From assembly GCA_905234655.1 (NCBI GenBank), contig CAJOJG010000011.1, forward strand, positions 1 through 62,834: DNA of 62,834 nt, written 5' to 3'. Both the position numbers and the translations under genes were made by a program. Of the stretch, positions 36,980 through 46,265 are shown piece after piece; positions within the stretch are counted from its first letter, which is position 1; each line of letters begins with the position of its first letter. Under the pieces are notes generated by a model. It was not told the origin of the DNA, did not search any database, and was given only the letters and a program-made list of their open reading frames with translations. The stretch comes from an uncultured Bacteroidales bacterium (GTDB lineage Bacteria; Bacteroidota; Bacteroidia; Bacteroidales; UBA3824).

Positions 36980-38068
36980 ATGATTAACTATTCTACACGA
37001 GGATTGTCGTTTGCCATTGCAATGATTATGGCGATCGTGCTTGCTTTGTCGATGGTATTGGCGGCGAAGTTAAGCGATGGCAGTGTGCCATGGTTGCCGA
37101 TAGTCATGGTGTGTGTGATTGTCGGCTTTGGTGTGTATTATCTGCTTAAGAGTGCGTTGAAAAAGTTTGTCTCAGACCAGGTAAAGCCGATTTCGGTCGA
37201 AGTGAACGATTATAAAGGCGACAATACGGAGGCCAAACCCGAACAGCCTCAGCCGAAACCTGAACCACAGGTAGAATCTGATCCGGACGACAATCTTGCC
37301 CGGATAATATCGCAGGTCAATGACGATGTAGCGCAGTGGGCGAAGGACAGGACAAACGAGATAACCATCCTGAAGAACAACGAGAAGTTCCGTCGGGAGT
37401 ATATCAACGACATGTCCCACGAGCTTCGCACACCGTTGTTCAACCTGCAGGGCTATATCGACACGCTTTTGGACGGAGCTATCGACGACAGCAGCCGAAA
37501 CTTGATATACCTTGAACGCGCGTCGCGCAATATCGCCCGCCTTACCAGCATTGTCGACGACATGGAGACGATTTCCAAGCTGGAGTCCGGCATGATTACC
37601 ATACAACTTGCGCCTGTCAACATAGTAAGTGTCATTAGGGAATGTTTTGACTTCTACGAGGAACAGGCGAAGAAGAACAATATCGAATTTGTACTTAATA
37701 CAACCGTCGAGGAGCCTATAATGGTCATGGCGGACAGGAAGCGTATTTATACAGTGTTCTCCAACCTTATCGTAAATTCCATTAATTACAGCGATAGTGG
37801 TGGCGTCACTACAGTCTCGATTTTCGATGTAGAGGGAGCGTACCTCTTCGAGGTAAGCGACAAGGGCATAGGCATACCGGAAGAGTCCATCGGACGTGTG
37901 TTCGAGCGTTTTTACCGCGTGGACAAGGCGCGCAGTTCGAACACCGGCGGCACGGGTCTCGGCTTGGCCATCGTCAAGCACATCGTCGAGGCGCATAAGG
38001 CGCATGTCTCGGTACGAAGCAAGTTGGGTGTAGGCACGACTTTCACCCTTACATTACAAAAAGCATAA
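36980..38068 (+). CDS. Sensor histidine kinase, PhoR-like
   Basis: 362 residues. Two membrane helices (about 9-30 and 38-56) with almost nothing outside, then a Pro/Glu-rich linker (QPQPKPEPQVE), HisKA with His147 in NDMSHELRTPLFN, and a complete HATPase domain: N-box FSNLIVNSINYS, G1 VSDKGIGIP, F-box FERFYRVDKARS, G2 GGTGLGLAIVKHI. No periplasmic sensor; it may sense membrane or an associated partner. Followed 12 bases later by its response regulator. Confidence 0.93.
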   Translation: MINYSTRGLSFAIAMIMAIVLALSMVLAAKLSDGSVPWLPIVMVCVIVGFGVYYLLKSALKKFVSDQVKPISVEVNDYKGDNTEAKPEQPQPKPEPQVESDPDDNLARIISQVNDDVAQWAKDRTNEITILKNNEKFRREYINDMSHELRTPLFNLQGYIDTLLDGAIDDSSRNLIYLERASRNIARLTSIVDDMETISKLESGMITIQLAPVNIVSVIRECFDFYEEQAKKNNIEFVLNTTVEEPIMVMADRKRIYTVFSNLIVNSINYSDSGGVTTVSIFDVEGAYLFEVSDKGIGIPEESIGRVFERFYRVDKARSSNTGGTGLGLAIVKHIVEAHKAHVSVRSKLGVGTTFTLTLQKA

Positions 38069-38080
38069 ATTTAGCATATC

Positions 38081-38776
38081 ATGGAAAACAACTACAAAAT
38101 TCTTCTTGTGGACGACGAGGCCGACATCCTCGAGTTCCTTTCGTATAACCTTAAAAGGGCTGGGTACAATGTTTTCACGGCAAATAATGGCAAGGACGCC
38201 ATAAAGCTCGCCAAGCAGTATGTGCCGCATCTGATAATCTTGGATGTGATGATGCCCGAGATGGACGGCATAGAGACTTGCGAGGAAATCCGCAAACAAT
38301 CTACGCTTAACAAGACTGTCGTGGCGTTCCTTACCGCCCGCAGCGAGGACTATTCGCAAATCGCCGGTTTTGATGCCGGCGCGGACGACTATATCACAAA
38401 GCCCATAAAGCCGAAAGTGCTCATCAGCCGTGTGGCGGCATTGCTCAAGCGGTTTGGCGTAAGCGCGGAGACTGAGGAGGCTTCCGAGTCCAATATCATC
38501 AAACTTGGCAATCTCGAGATAGACCGTGAGAAGTATACTGTCATTAACAACGGCGTCGAGTTGTCGCTGCCGCGTAAGGAGTTTTCACTGCTCTTGCTGT
38601 TAATATCAAGGCCGGAGAAAGTGTTCACCCGCGAGGAGATATATACCGCGATATGGGGCGACACGATAGTTGTTGGCGACCGTACAATCGATGTTCACAT
38701 CCGTAAACTTCGCGAGAAGATTGGCGAGGAGTACATCAGGACGGTCAAGGGTGTCGGATATAAGTTCGTGGAGTAG
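38081..38776 (+). CDS. OmpR/PhoB-family response regulator
   Basis: 231 residues. Receiver with acidic pocket DDEAD at residues 11-15, phospho-acceptor Asp55 in IILDVMMP, Thr in FLTARSE, and Lys in ITKPIKP; the winged-helix DNA-binding domain ends with TIDVHIRKLREKIGEEYIR and VKGVGYKF. Partner of the kinase just upstream. No pst/phosphate genes next to it, so the Pho role is not proven. Confidence 0.94.
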   Translation: MENNYKILLVDDEADILEFLSYNLKRAGYNVFTANNGKDAIKLAKQYVPHLIILDVMMPEMDGIETCEEIRKQSTLNKTVVAFLTARSEDYSQIAGFDAGADDYITKPIKPKVLISRVAALLKRFGVSAETEEASESNIIKLGNLEIDREKYTVINNGVELSLPRKEFSLLLLLISRPEKVFTREEIYTAIWGDTIVVGDRTIDVHIRKLREKIGEEYIRTVKGVGYKFVE

Positions 38777-38803
38777 TCGGACGTGCCGTCCGCGCTCAGA
38801 TGG

Positions 38804-40822
38804 TTATATTTCGATGCCGAGGACTGTGATGTCGTCGCGCTGTTCGCAGTTACGCATGTATACAGACACATCGTTCCAGATGTAGTCGCGTTGCTCTGAC
38901 ATTGGCATGTTTATGGATGCCAGGATGGAATCCTCGAACCGTTTCGCGGAGTAGCGTTTGCGTTCGTAGTTGTTCTGGTCGGCAAGGCCGTCTGATGAGA
39001 GGTAAATCCTGTCGCCGGCATTGACTTCTATCGAGTGGTCTTCAAAGGTCATAAGCGATTCTATGTGGCGGAATTTTCCGCCAATCTGCCGCCGTGATGT
39101 CTTGTAGCTTTCGATTTGTCCGGTGCTTTTAATGTAGTGGCGCAGGGGAAATTTTGCGCCTTCGTATGTGAGGGTTATGTTGGATTGGTGACGCTTTTCA
39201 ATTTTGCAGAGTATGGCTTCCATTCCGTCGTCGTTATTTCCGGTCTCGTCATGCCTTAGCGCAGCCCGGACAGCTTTGTTAAGTTCGTCGAGGATAAGTG
39301 CTGGCGAGTATATCTTACGCTGTTTAACAATCTGGTCGAGCAGGTTGACGCCGATGAGGCTCATGAACGCGCCCGGCACGCCGTGGCCTGTGCAGTCTAT
39401 CACGCCGAATATGTGTATTTCCTTTTCAGTGTCCACTTCGCGGTGGTACCAGTAGAAGTCGCCGCTCACGATGTCCTTGGGACGGTAGAGGACGAATGCG
39501 TTGAAGTAATAGTTGAGGTCGGCTTCTGTGGGCAGTGCGGCTGATTGTATAGTCTGTGCGGATCTTATCGAGCCGAGTATTTTTTCTTTGTTGCGTTCGA
39601 GTTGTTCGTTTATCTGGTTGAGGTACGATGCCTGGGATTCGAGTTCCTCCTTTTGCGCGTTAATCTCGGCATTTTTCTCGTTGAGCATCTGGTTGTTTCT
39701 CTTTTTTTCTTGCCACAGTTTTACGATGTAGATGAGCGCGCCTATCACTAAAAGCAACAGCGACGCCACGACGACGATTACGTTGGTTTGGGTCGAGATT
39801 GTGGATTCCTGGTCTCTCAGGATTTTGTCGCGTTTTATGATTCTGTCCTCTTGGTAGCGGGACATGTTGAGCTGGCCATACAGTCCTTCGGCGTTGTTGA
39901 GGTCGATTTGTACAGTGGTCAGCGCGATGTTTTTTGGCACTTCCTTGCCGGCGAGGATTTCTTCGGCGGTGTTTATCGCCTCCTCGCTGCCGTCGGGGTA
40001 CAGGAACGTCGCGTCGATTTTGCCGTCGATTACGGCTTTTATTCCGCCGCTTTCGCCTGACGCGCCGTCGGTTCCGAGTATTATGATGTCGTCGGGGTTA
40101 AGTCCGGCGGCCTCTATCGCCTCGTATGCGCCGGTCGCCATGTCGTCGTTGTGTGAGTATACGACGTCGGGTATTATTCCGTCGGCGATGAGTGCGGCGA
40201 CTTTTTGTTTGGCGAGTTGCTGGTTCCATTCGCAGAATAGGTCGGCTATGTGTTCAAAATATTTGTGTGAGTATTTTTCTTTGATTCTTGTGTTAAAGCC
40301 CGTTCCGCGCTCGATGGCGGCAGACGCGCCCTGTTGGCCGTGGAGTTCGATTATTTTCGCGCCTTTTTTTGCGAATGTGCCTACGTAGTCGGCGGCTTTT
40401 GCGCCGATTGCCACGTTGCTTGCGCCGATGAAACATGTGTAGCAGTCGTTGTTTGTCTTTCGGTCTATGAGTATTACGGGTATGCCTTTTTTATATATTT
40501 CGGTGACGATGGGAGTGAGGGCGTCGGCTTCGTTGGGCGAAATCATGATGAGGTCCACTCCTTGCGCTATCAATCCTTTGATGTCCTCTATCTGTTTTTG
40601 GTTTGAGTTTTTTCCGTCGGTGATTATCAGGTCAATGTTTCCGCGCATCATGGCGTTTGCCTTGATGTGCCGGTTCATCTCCTTGCGCCAATACGTATCG
40701 TCCCCGGCGCACTGCGACATGCCGATACGGTACATCTTCTGCTTGTCGCCAGTACATTGTACAAGTAACGCTAAGACACTGATTATAAGTGATGTAGTAT
40801 ATAATAATTTCAATTTTCTCAT
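38804..40822 (-). CDS. Periplasmic binding protein-PP2C phosphatase fusion
   Basis: 672 residues. Signal/lipobox-like LALLVQC at the start; residues about 30-320 are a LacI/ribose-binding-type (Peripl_BP_4) domain with MYRIGMSQC, MISPNEADALTPIV, VILIDRKTN and IILGTDGASG. A single membrane helix (about 348-368), a coiled coil (MLNEKNAEINAQKEELESQA), and a cytosolic SpoIIE/PP2C phosphatase domain follow, with its metal-binding aspartates in SGDFYWY, DCTGHGVPGAFMS, SSDGLADQ and RDDITVLGI. Sugar-binding domains in Bacteroidota are usually joined to kinases (HTCS); here the output is a serine/threonine phosphatase. A possible substrate is a SiaC-type protein like that at 4069. Confidence 0.9.
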   Translation of the reverse strand: MRKLKLLYTTSLIISVLALLVQCTGDKQKMYRIGMSQCAGDDTYWRKEMNRHIKANAMMRGNIDLIITDGKNSNQKQIEDIKGLIAQGVDLIMISPNEADALTPIVTEIYKKGIPVILIDRKTNNDCYTCFIGASNVAIGAKAADYVGTFAKKGAKIIELHGQQGASAAIERGTGFNTRIKEKYSHKYFEHIADLFCEWNQQLAKQKVAALIADGIIPDVVYSHNDDMATGAYEAIEAAGLNPDDIIILGTDGASGESGGIKAVIDGKIDATFLYPDGSEEAINTAEEILAGKEVPKNIALTTVQIDLNNAEGLYGQLNMSRYQEDRIIKRDKILRDQESTISTQTNVIVVVASLLLLVIGALIYIVKLWQEKKRNNQMLNEKNAEINAQKEELESQASYLNQINEQLERNKEKILGSIRSAQTIQSAALPTEADLNYYFNAFVLYRPKDIVSGDFYWYHREVDTEKEIHIFGVIDCTGHGVPGAFMSLIGVNLLDQIVKQRKIYSPALILDELNKAVRAALRHDETGNNDDGMEAILCKIEKRHQSNITLTYEGAKFPLRHYIKSTGQIESYKTSRRQIGGKFRHIESLMTFEDHSIEVNAGDRIYLSSDGLADQNNYERKRYSAKRFEDSILASINMPMSEQRDYIWNDVSVYMRNCEQRDDITVLGIEI

Positions 40823-40980
40823 AGTCTTATGGTAAGTGTGTAATTTATGTATGATATTGGAGTGTAAATATATGAAAAATTATTTCAATAATCGGCAGTT
40901 TTTGGGATTTTTTTTGGATTTTTTTTGTGGGAATTTCGTAAAAAAATAGGACTTGATTCATCGTCAAGTCCTATGTGAGG

Positions 40981-41053
40981 TGGTACCACCAGGAATCGAA
41001 CCGGGGACACAAGGATTTTCAGTCCTTTGCTCTACCAACTGAGCTATGGCACC
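40981..41053 (-). tRNA. tRNA-Phe (GAA), copy 1
   Basis: Minus strand GGTGCCA/TGGTACC acceptor with one mismatch-tolerant pair, anticodon loop CTGAAAA with anticodon GAA, T arm CCGG-TTCGATT-CCTGG. 73 bases, no CCA encoded. Confidence 0.95.
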
Positions 41054-41096
41054 ATCGGTATAATCTAATATTTCTATGTATGACAAAAATTTTGAG

Positions 41097-41169
41097 TGGT
41101 ACCACCAGGAATCGAACCGGGGACACAAGGATTTTCAGTCCTTTGCTCTACCAACTGAGCTATGGCACC
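41097..41169 (-). tRNA. tRNA-Phe (GAA), copy 2
   Basis: Identical in sequence to the copy at 40981-41053; the two are 43 bases apart and co-directional, a recent tandem duplication. Confidence 0.95.
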
Positions 41170-41292
41170 ATGTATGTCTTTTTTGACGATGCAAAGGTAG
41201 GCTTTTTTTGCGGTTTGTCCAAATTTTTTTTTATTTTTTTAGCCTTTGCAAGTGATTATATTTTGTAATCGATTGGACGATAATGCTTTATG

Positions 41293-41955
41293 TTAGTCGA
41301 TTTTGTTGTCATTTTTTACGTAAAGCAGGTATTTCTTGTATCTTTCTTCGTCCCTGTCCTTCCAGTATATCTTTCCGTAGCGGCATAGTTTGACAATCTG
41401 TTCGTAGAGTGTCGAGCCGAGGTCGCGCCTTTTGTTTGTGTTTTTTATCCTGTCCACGCGCACTTGGTCGAGGGATTTCACGGTCTTTTTTGTCGCGCTG
41501 ATGAGTGTGCGGATTTCGTCGAGGTTGGTGTCCGGGAGTTCGAGCCTTGCGAACTGGTCTTTGAACCGTTTCCCTACAGTGATCGCTTTTTCGGCGATTG
41601 CGATGAGGTCTTTGGTCTTAAGGCCGGTGAGTTTTTGGGAAGGGAAATATTTTTTCGATTCCTTTTTTGATGGGATTATGATTGAGAATTGCAGGAAGAA
41701 GTTCCTGACAGTCGTAATCAGTTTCTGTTCTGCTTCGTATTTAAGTAGTGTCTTTTCCCTGACGATTTCGGCGAAATGCGCGTCTTCGGGGAATTTCTTG
41801 TATTCGGCGATTTTTTTTTCGAGCTGGTCGATGTCCTTCTGGCTCGCTCCGAATTTTTCGAGGACTTTCAGGTCTTCCTTTGCAAGTATGGCAAGTTCAT
41901 GGCCTCGTTCGATGATTGCCGTTGTTGAATAGTTGTATGTTAATGGTTTTTTCAT
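41293..41955 (-). CDS. Hypothetical helical protein, 220 residues
   Basis: The ATG at 41955 (MKKPLTYNYSTTAIIERG) is chosen over one at 41982. The protein is strongly charged and helical (KVLEKFGASQKDIDQLEKK, LKTKDLIAIAEKAITVGKRF), ending KYKKYLLYVKNDNKID. No membrane span and no recognised domain. Its upstream neighbour is a membrane protein on the same strand. Function unknown. Confidence 0.62.
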   Translation of the reverse strand: MKKPLTYNYSTTAIIERGHELAILAKEDLKVLEKFGASQKDIDQLEKKIAEYKKFPEDAHFAEIVREKTLLKYEAEQKLITTVRNFFLQFSIIIPSKKESKKYFPSQKLTGLKTKDLIAIAEKAITVGKRFKDQFARLELPDTNLDEIRTLISATKKTVKSLDQVRVDRIKNTNKRRDLGSTLYEQIVKLCRYGKIYWKDRDEERYKKYLLYVKNDNKID

Positions 41956-42051
41956 TTTGATTCTTTCTGTTACGGACTGCAAAGTTAATGCTTTTTAGCA
42001 AAATTTCAAAACTAATTTTGTGTTACGTTTTTGTTGATTTTTTTGGTTTTG

Positions 42052-42603
42052 TCATGCGCCTATCGCCATGATGCCTATTGCCTGTGCTATTCCGATAATG
42101 AAAAATAGTAAGTCTGACTTTAAGTGTTTTTGGTCGTTAGGGGTGGTGAACGTCGAGTGGAGCGCGAGCATGAGCAGTGTAATTACAAATGGCCAAAAGG
42201 TGTCTGTGCCAGTCTTGAAGCCGACGATGGCGGCGTATCCGGCGAGTGCTCCGATGTGAGCCGCCGGTGCGGAGTCGCAGAATGTGAGGATTATGGTCGG
42301 GATGATGTATATTATCATGGTGTATATCACGCCCCATGTGTACAGCCCTAAGCCTGGCATTTGGAGTACGTATGCTGCCCCGATGTACGCTGCGACCATG
42401 CATGTGGCTGCCGTAATCCGCTCTTTGAGGGTTTGCATTTTTTCCATTCTCATTGTGAAGAGCGATATTATGGCGATGGCTATTACCATGCCGTACTGGA
42501 CAAGTATCTTCGTGTAGTCGATGACGTATGACTGCCGCTCTATCCCCATGTATAATGTGTATGAATACAGAGGCATTATAAATGGATGAAGTAATAGTTT
42601 CAT
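42052..42603 (-). CDS. Integral membrane protein, 183 residues
   Basis: About six membrane helices. The start LLLHPFIMPLYSYTLYM resembles the FHPLLMPTYG motif at the head of a Bacteroidota membrane family often placed beside PAP2-type genes. Soluble loops are short, with the only charged cluster at MRMEKMQTLKERI. Lies 29 bases downstream of rpoN, same strand, probably co-transcribed. Function unknown. Confidence 0.66.
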   Translation of the reverse strand: MKLLLHPFIMPLYSYTLYMGIERQSYVIDYTKILVQYGMVIAIAIISLFTMRMEKMQTLKERITAATCMVAAYIGAAYVLQMPGLGLYTWGVIYTMIIYIIPTIILTFCDSAPAAHIGALAGYAAIVGFKTGTDTFWPFVITLLMLALHSTFTTPNDQKHLKSDLLFFIIGIAQAIGIMAIGA

Positions 42604-42632
42604 CGGTGCTGTATGTTAGATAGTTAGCACGG

Positions 42633-44207
42633 TTACAACTTTTTTCGCAGCCTTGCCACAAGGATGTTCATCTGCTCGCGGTATTTGGCGACTGTGCGGC
42701 GCGCAATCTGGTAGCCGCGCTTTTGGAGGATTTTGGCGAGTTTTTCGTCTGTGAGCGGACGGCTCTTGGATTCGCCGTCGATACATTCTTTCAGGATTTT
42801 CTTTATCTCACGGGTCGACACTTCGTCGCCGTCCTGCGTTTTCATGGCTTCCGAGAAGAAGAATTTTAGCGGGAAAATTCCGAAGTGTGTCTGGATGTAC
42901 TTGCTGTTTGCGACGCGGGATATTGTGGATATGTCAAAGCCTGTCTTTTCCGCTATATCCTTGAGAATCATAGGTTTCAACTTTGTCTCGTCGCCTTCTT
43001 CAAAGTATTCTTTTTGGAACTCGATAATTGCGTTCATCGTGGCCATGAGGGTGTTTTGGCGTTGTCTGATGGCTTCTATGAACCATTTTGCGGAGTCCAT
43101 TTTCTGTTTTACGAAAGCTAAGGTGTCCTTGTCTTTGTTTTCGCCTTTTTTCTTCGACATTGTCTCCACCATGTCGGAGTATGTCTTGTTGACGTGGAGT
43201 TCGGGGATGTTTTTTGAGTTGAGGCTGAGGATTAGTTGACCTTCCTTGTCTTCGAGGATGAAGTCCGGCGTGATGTGCTGGGAGTTTTTCGAGAGCATTG
43301 TGGAGTATATGCTGCCGGGTTTGGGGTTGAGGTGCGATATTTCGTCGACGGCCTGTTTGAGTGTCGCGTCGTCCACGTCAAGTTTTGACGCGATTTTTTG
43401 GTAATGTTTTTTTGTGAACTCCTGGAAATGGTCTTTAAGTATCTTGTACGCGGTCTTCAGTACAATCTTGTTGCCTTGTCCGTTTTTGTATTTCTTGACG
43501 ATTTGGATCATCAGACATTCCTTAATGTCCCGTGCGCCGACGCCTGCGGGGTCAAAGTCTTGGATTATGACAAGTAGCCTTTGTAGTTCTTTTTCAGTGG
43601 TTTCCACACCGGCAGTAAAAGCTACGTCGTCCACTATGGATTCGAGGTCGCGGCGCAGGTAGCCGTCGTCGTCGATGTTGCCGATGATGTATTCGGCGAG
43701 GAGTTGTTCGTCTTCGTTAAGCACTCCGAGTCCGAGTTGGGAGAGGAGGGTCTCGTGGAGCGATGCAGCTTGGGTGTATGGGACTTCGTTCTTATTGTCG
43801 TCGTCGGAGTAGTTGTTTGCGTTAAGTCTGTAGTTGGGGATTTCGTCGTCGTCATAGTAGTCGTCGGGCGAGTATTCGTCGACTTTTTCGTCGTAAGAGT
43901 CCTCGATATATTCGTCGGCGATGTCGGGTTCGGGGTCGGTGTCCCCGTCGGCATCGTTTTCATTGTCGGTGTCGTTGTCTCTATCGCGGTCACGGTCGCT
44001 TGCGAAGTCGTCCTTGGGCTCCGTGTTGGGTTCATTGATGTCGCTTTCGTCGTCCGCCGAGCCTTCTTCAAGGACTGGATTTTCTTCGATTTCGCGTTTT
44101 ATGCGCTGTTCGAGTTCCATCGTCGGTATCTCCAACAGTTTGATTAACTGAATCTGCTGTGGCGAAAGTTTCTGTATTAACTTTAAGTTCTGAGTAAGGT
44201 TAAGCAT
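42633..44207 (-). CDS. rpoN: RNA polymerase sigma-54 factor
   Basis: 524 residues. The glutamine-rich activator-interacting region I is at the start (MLNLTQNLKLIQKLSPQQIQ), the C-terminal HTH includes FDISTISRVANSKYIQT, and the RpoN box reads ARRTVAKYRE. Between region I and the core-binding region is a very acidic insert of about 85 residues (roughly 50-135; SDRDRDRDNDTDNENDADG is part of it), longer than in most RpoN proteins. Needs an enhancer-binding activator; none is in the window. Followed by the membrane protein at 42052. Confidence 0.95.
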   Translation of the reverse strand: MLNLTQNLKLIQKLSPQQIQLIKLLEIPTMELEQRIKREIEENPVLEEGSADDESDINEPNTEPKDDFASDRDRDRDNDTDNENDADGDTDPEPDIADEYIEDSYDEKVDEYSPDDYYDDDEIPNYRLNANNYSDDDNKNEVPYTQAASLHETLLSQLGLGVLNEDEQLLAEYIIGNIDDDGYLRRDLESIVDDVAFTAGVETTEKELQRLLVIIQDFDPAGVGARDIKECLMIQIVKKYKNGQGNKIVLKTAYKILKDHFQEFTKKHYQKIASKLDVDDATLKQAVDEISHLNPKPGSIYSTMLSKNSQHITPDFILEDKEGQLILSLNSKNIPELHVNKTYSDMVETMSKKKGENKDKDTLAFVKQKMDSAKWFIEAIRQRQNTLMATMNAIIEFQKEYFEEGDETKLKPMILKDIAEKTGFDISTISRVANSKYIQTHFGIFPLKFFFSEAMKTQDGDEVSTREIKKILKECIDGESKSRPLTDEKLAKILQKRGYQIARRTVAKYREQMNILVARLRKKL

Positions 44208-44310
44208 GGTTATTACTCTTGTGCGTTAATTCTAAATAAAATTTTTCAAAAATAGTGTTTTTTTTCCAATTTTGGTATGTTTTATGCAAGTTTTTTTCAC
44301 TTTATTCTGC

Positions 44311-45390
44311 CTAAAAATTGCAACTTGCTGATACTTTGAGGGATACTAAGGTCTGCTTGCCGACTTTTGCGTATTGGGCGACGAGGCCGAGTTTCCTCAG
44401 CGATGTTTTTATCTTGTCGGTCGGCATGTCCGTCACGAATGACACAATCCCTGCGTCCGGCTTTTCACATTCAAAGCCTTCATTGTGCAGTATGTCAGCG
44501 AGTTGCGCAGCGTTTCGGTGGAGGCGTCCAATACGTGACGGGTCGGCGGCGGTTGTGTCGAGGATTTTTTGGGCGTTGATGATGTCGTTTTCGGACGGCG
44601 AAAGAGTGTACCTGCAACACCTCGAGCGCAGGCGGAGCAGTTGGATGAGGTTTTTGTCGCCGGAGACGGCGACCCCGGTATTGCAGCACAGGGAGTGTTG
44701 CATGTTGATGATTTTCAAGTCCTGGAAGCCCCTCACGCCGCACAGCTCGTCTGCGCCGCGTCCATTCTTGCCGGTAGTGAGGAAGCCGAAACTGTCGTCT
44801 ATGATGGCCATTGCGTCGTACTTGGACGCTAACTCTCGGATTGTCTGTAGGTTAGCGCAGTGTCCCGAGTCATAGAAAATGCCGTCGGTTATGACAACGC
44901 GCAGGCGTTTGAGCATGGAGAGTTTGAGATTCTGCTCCAATCGTTCCATGTCGCCGTGCGGGAACCTCATTTTTTCGGCTTGGCAACTCTTTATGCCCCG
45001 TCTTAGTGGCACTGAGATTGCCGCGTCGTAGATGGCGACATCTTCAGTGTTCAATAGCGATTCCATGATGTCTGCGCACAATCCTTCATAACTTCCGAGA
45101 ACCAAAGTGTCCTCGGTCTGTAGGAATTGGGACAAAGATTCTTGTAGTTTGTATAGAGAATTGCTTGAACCGGAGTAATAATCGCCCATCACCCTGTCCA
45201 ATGAGCGTGACTGTTCGAGACAGCCGCTAAAACCGAGGAAGTCGGTCGAGATTGTGTTCCTGACAGTCTCGCCGGTGGCGAACATAAGTCCGCCATCGGG
45301 TGTAAACGTGAACGATGACAAGTCCGGATGACTTGTCGCTTTTGAGATAACTACTTCTTGCTCAATGTATTGCGCTATGTTCGGATTCAT
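44311..45390 (-). CDS. Alpha-oxoamine synthase homologue lacking PLP lysine
   Basis: 359 residues, fold-type I aminotransferase of the 2-amino-3-ketobutyrate ligase/serine palmitoyltransferase group, kept mostly in overall shape: YYSGSSNSLYKLQESLSQFL, TLVLGSYEGLCADIMESLL, the Asp198-Asp199 pair in AIIDDSFGF and the GKNGRGADELCGV loop. But two catalytic residues are gone: the histidine of DDSHG is Phe201, and where the lysine that binds PLP should stand (TLGKALG) the sequence is NMQHSLCC, with His232. Eukaryotic LCB1/SPTLC1 has lost its lysine in the same place (NMENALA). So a non-catalytic subunit of a sphingolipid-type synthase, or another new role, is likely. Upstream of pyrH, opposite strand. 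Confidence 0.78.
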   Translation of the reverse strand: MNPNIAQYIEQEVVISKATSHPDLSSFTFTPDGGLMFATGETVRNTISTDFLGFSGCLEQSRSLDRVMGDYYSGSSNSLYKLQESLSQFLQTEDTLVLGSYEGLCADIMESLLNTEDVAIYDAAISVPLRRGIKSCQAEKMRFPHGDMERLEQNLKLSMLKRLRVVITDGIFYDSGHCANLQTIRELASKYDAMAIIDDSFGFLTTGKNGRGADELCGVRGFQDLKIINMQHSLCCNTGVAVSGDKNLIQLLRLRSRCCRYTLSPSENDIINAQKILDTTAADPSRIGRLHRNAAQLADILHNEGFECEKPDAGIVSFVTDMPTDKIKTSLRKLGLVAQYAKVGKQTLVSLKVSASCNF

Positions 45391-45492
45391 TTTTGATATT
45401 TTTCGTCAAATATTGCTGACAAATTTATGAAAAAATATTAAATTTGTGAAATTCAAAATGTAAGTTTAACTATATATAATAAGGTGTATAAA

Positions 45493-46206
45493 ATGTCAGA
45501 ATTGAAGTATAAAAGGATACTCCTCAAACTGAGCGGCGAGGCGCTGGCCGGCTGCGACAAGTATGGCATCAATGCCGACACACTTGAGGAATTTTGCGAG
45601 GAGATTTTGTCTGTTGTGCGCCAGGGCGTGCAAGTGGGCATCGTGGTAGGCGGCGGTAATATTTTCCGTGGCATTACTGGCGCGAAGAAAGGCGTGGAGC
45701 GCGTGAAGGGCGATTCGATGGGCATGTTGGCGACTACGATAAACGGCATCGCCATACAGAGCATGGTCGAGCAACTCGGCGGCAAGGCGAAGGTCTTGAC
45801 TTCCACGCTCATGGAGCCGTATGCGGAGCGTTTTTCCGCTAACCGCGCAATCACCGCGCTCGAAGAGGGCTACGTCGTCATATTCTCAGGCGGCACTGGA
45901 AATCCATTTTTCACGACCGACAGCGCGGCGGCACTCCGCAGCCTTGAGATTAAGGCGGACATCCTTCTTAAGGGCACACGAGTAGACGGAATCTACACCG
46001 CCGACCCGGAAAAAGACCCGACGGCAACGCGCTATGACAATGTGACATACGACGAGGTAATTCAGAAGAAACTTAAAGTGATGGATCTCACCGCCTTCGC
46101 ATTGTGCAGCGAGAACAACATGCCTATCATGGTTTTCGACATGACTAAGAAAGGCACGCTCGGAAAGGTAATAAAAGGTGAAAATTTGGGTACTTTGGTA
46201 AAGTAA
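45493..46206 (+). CDS. pyrH: UMP kinase
   Basis: Phosphorylates UMP to UDP; hexameric and distinct from eukaryotic enzymes. ATG at 45493 gives 237 residues; one three codons earlier (45484) is possible. Motifs: YKRILLKLSGEAL, VGIVVGGGNIFRG, VIFSGGTGNPFFTTDSAA, and VDGIYTADPEKDP. Complete. frr, often next to pyrH elsewhere, is here 3 kb away on the other strand. Confidence 0.96.
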   Translation: MSELKYKRILLKLSGEALAGCDKYGINADTLEEFCEEILSVVRQGVQVGIVVGGGNIFRGITGAKKGVERVKGDSMGMLATTINGIAIQSMVEQLGGKAKVLTSTLMEPYAERFSANRAITALEEGYVVIFSGGTGNPFFTTDSAAALRSLEIKADILLKGTRVDGIYTADPEKDPTATRYDNVTYDEVIQKKLKVMDLTAFALCSENNMPIMVFDMTKKGTLGKVIKGENLGTLVK

Positions 46207-46265
46207 TTGCAGTAGAATCTTAGTATATAAGTTTCACGAGTAAATAATAATTTACACAAGCAATT

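Noticed and set aside
43921..44151. Ser/Arg-rich plus-strand open frame
   Set aside because: Antisense of the acidic insert of rpoN; composition explains it.
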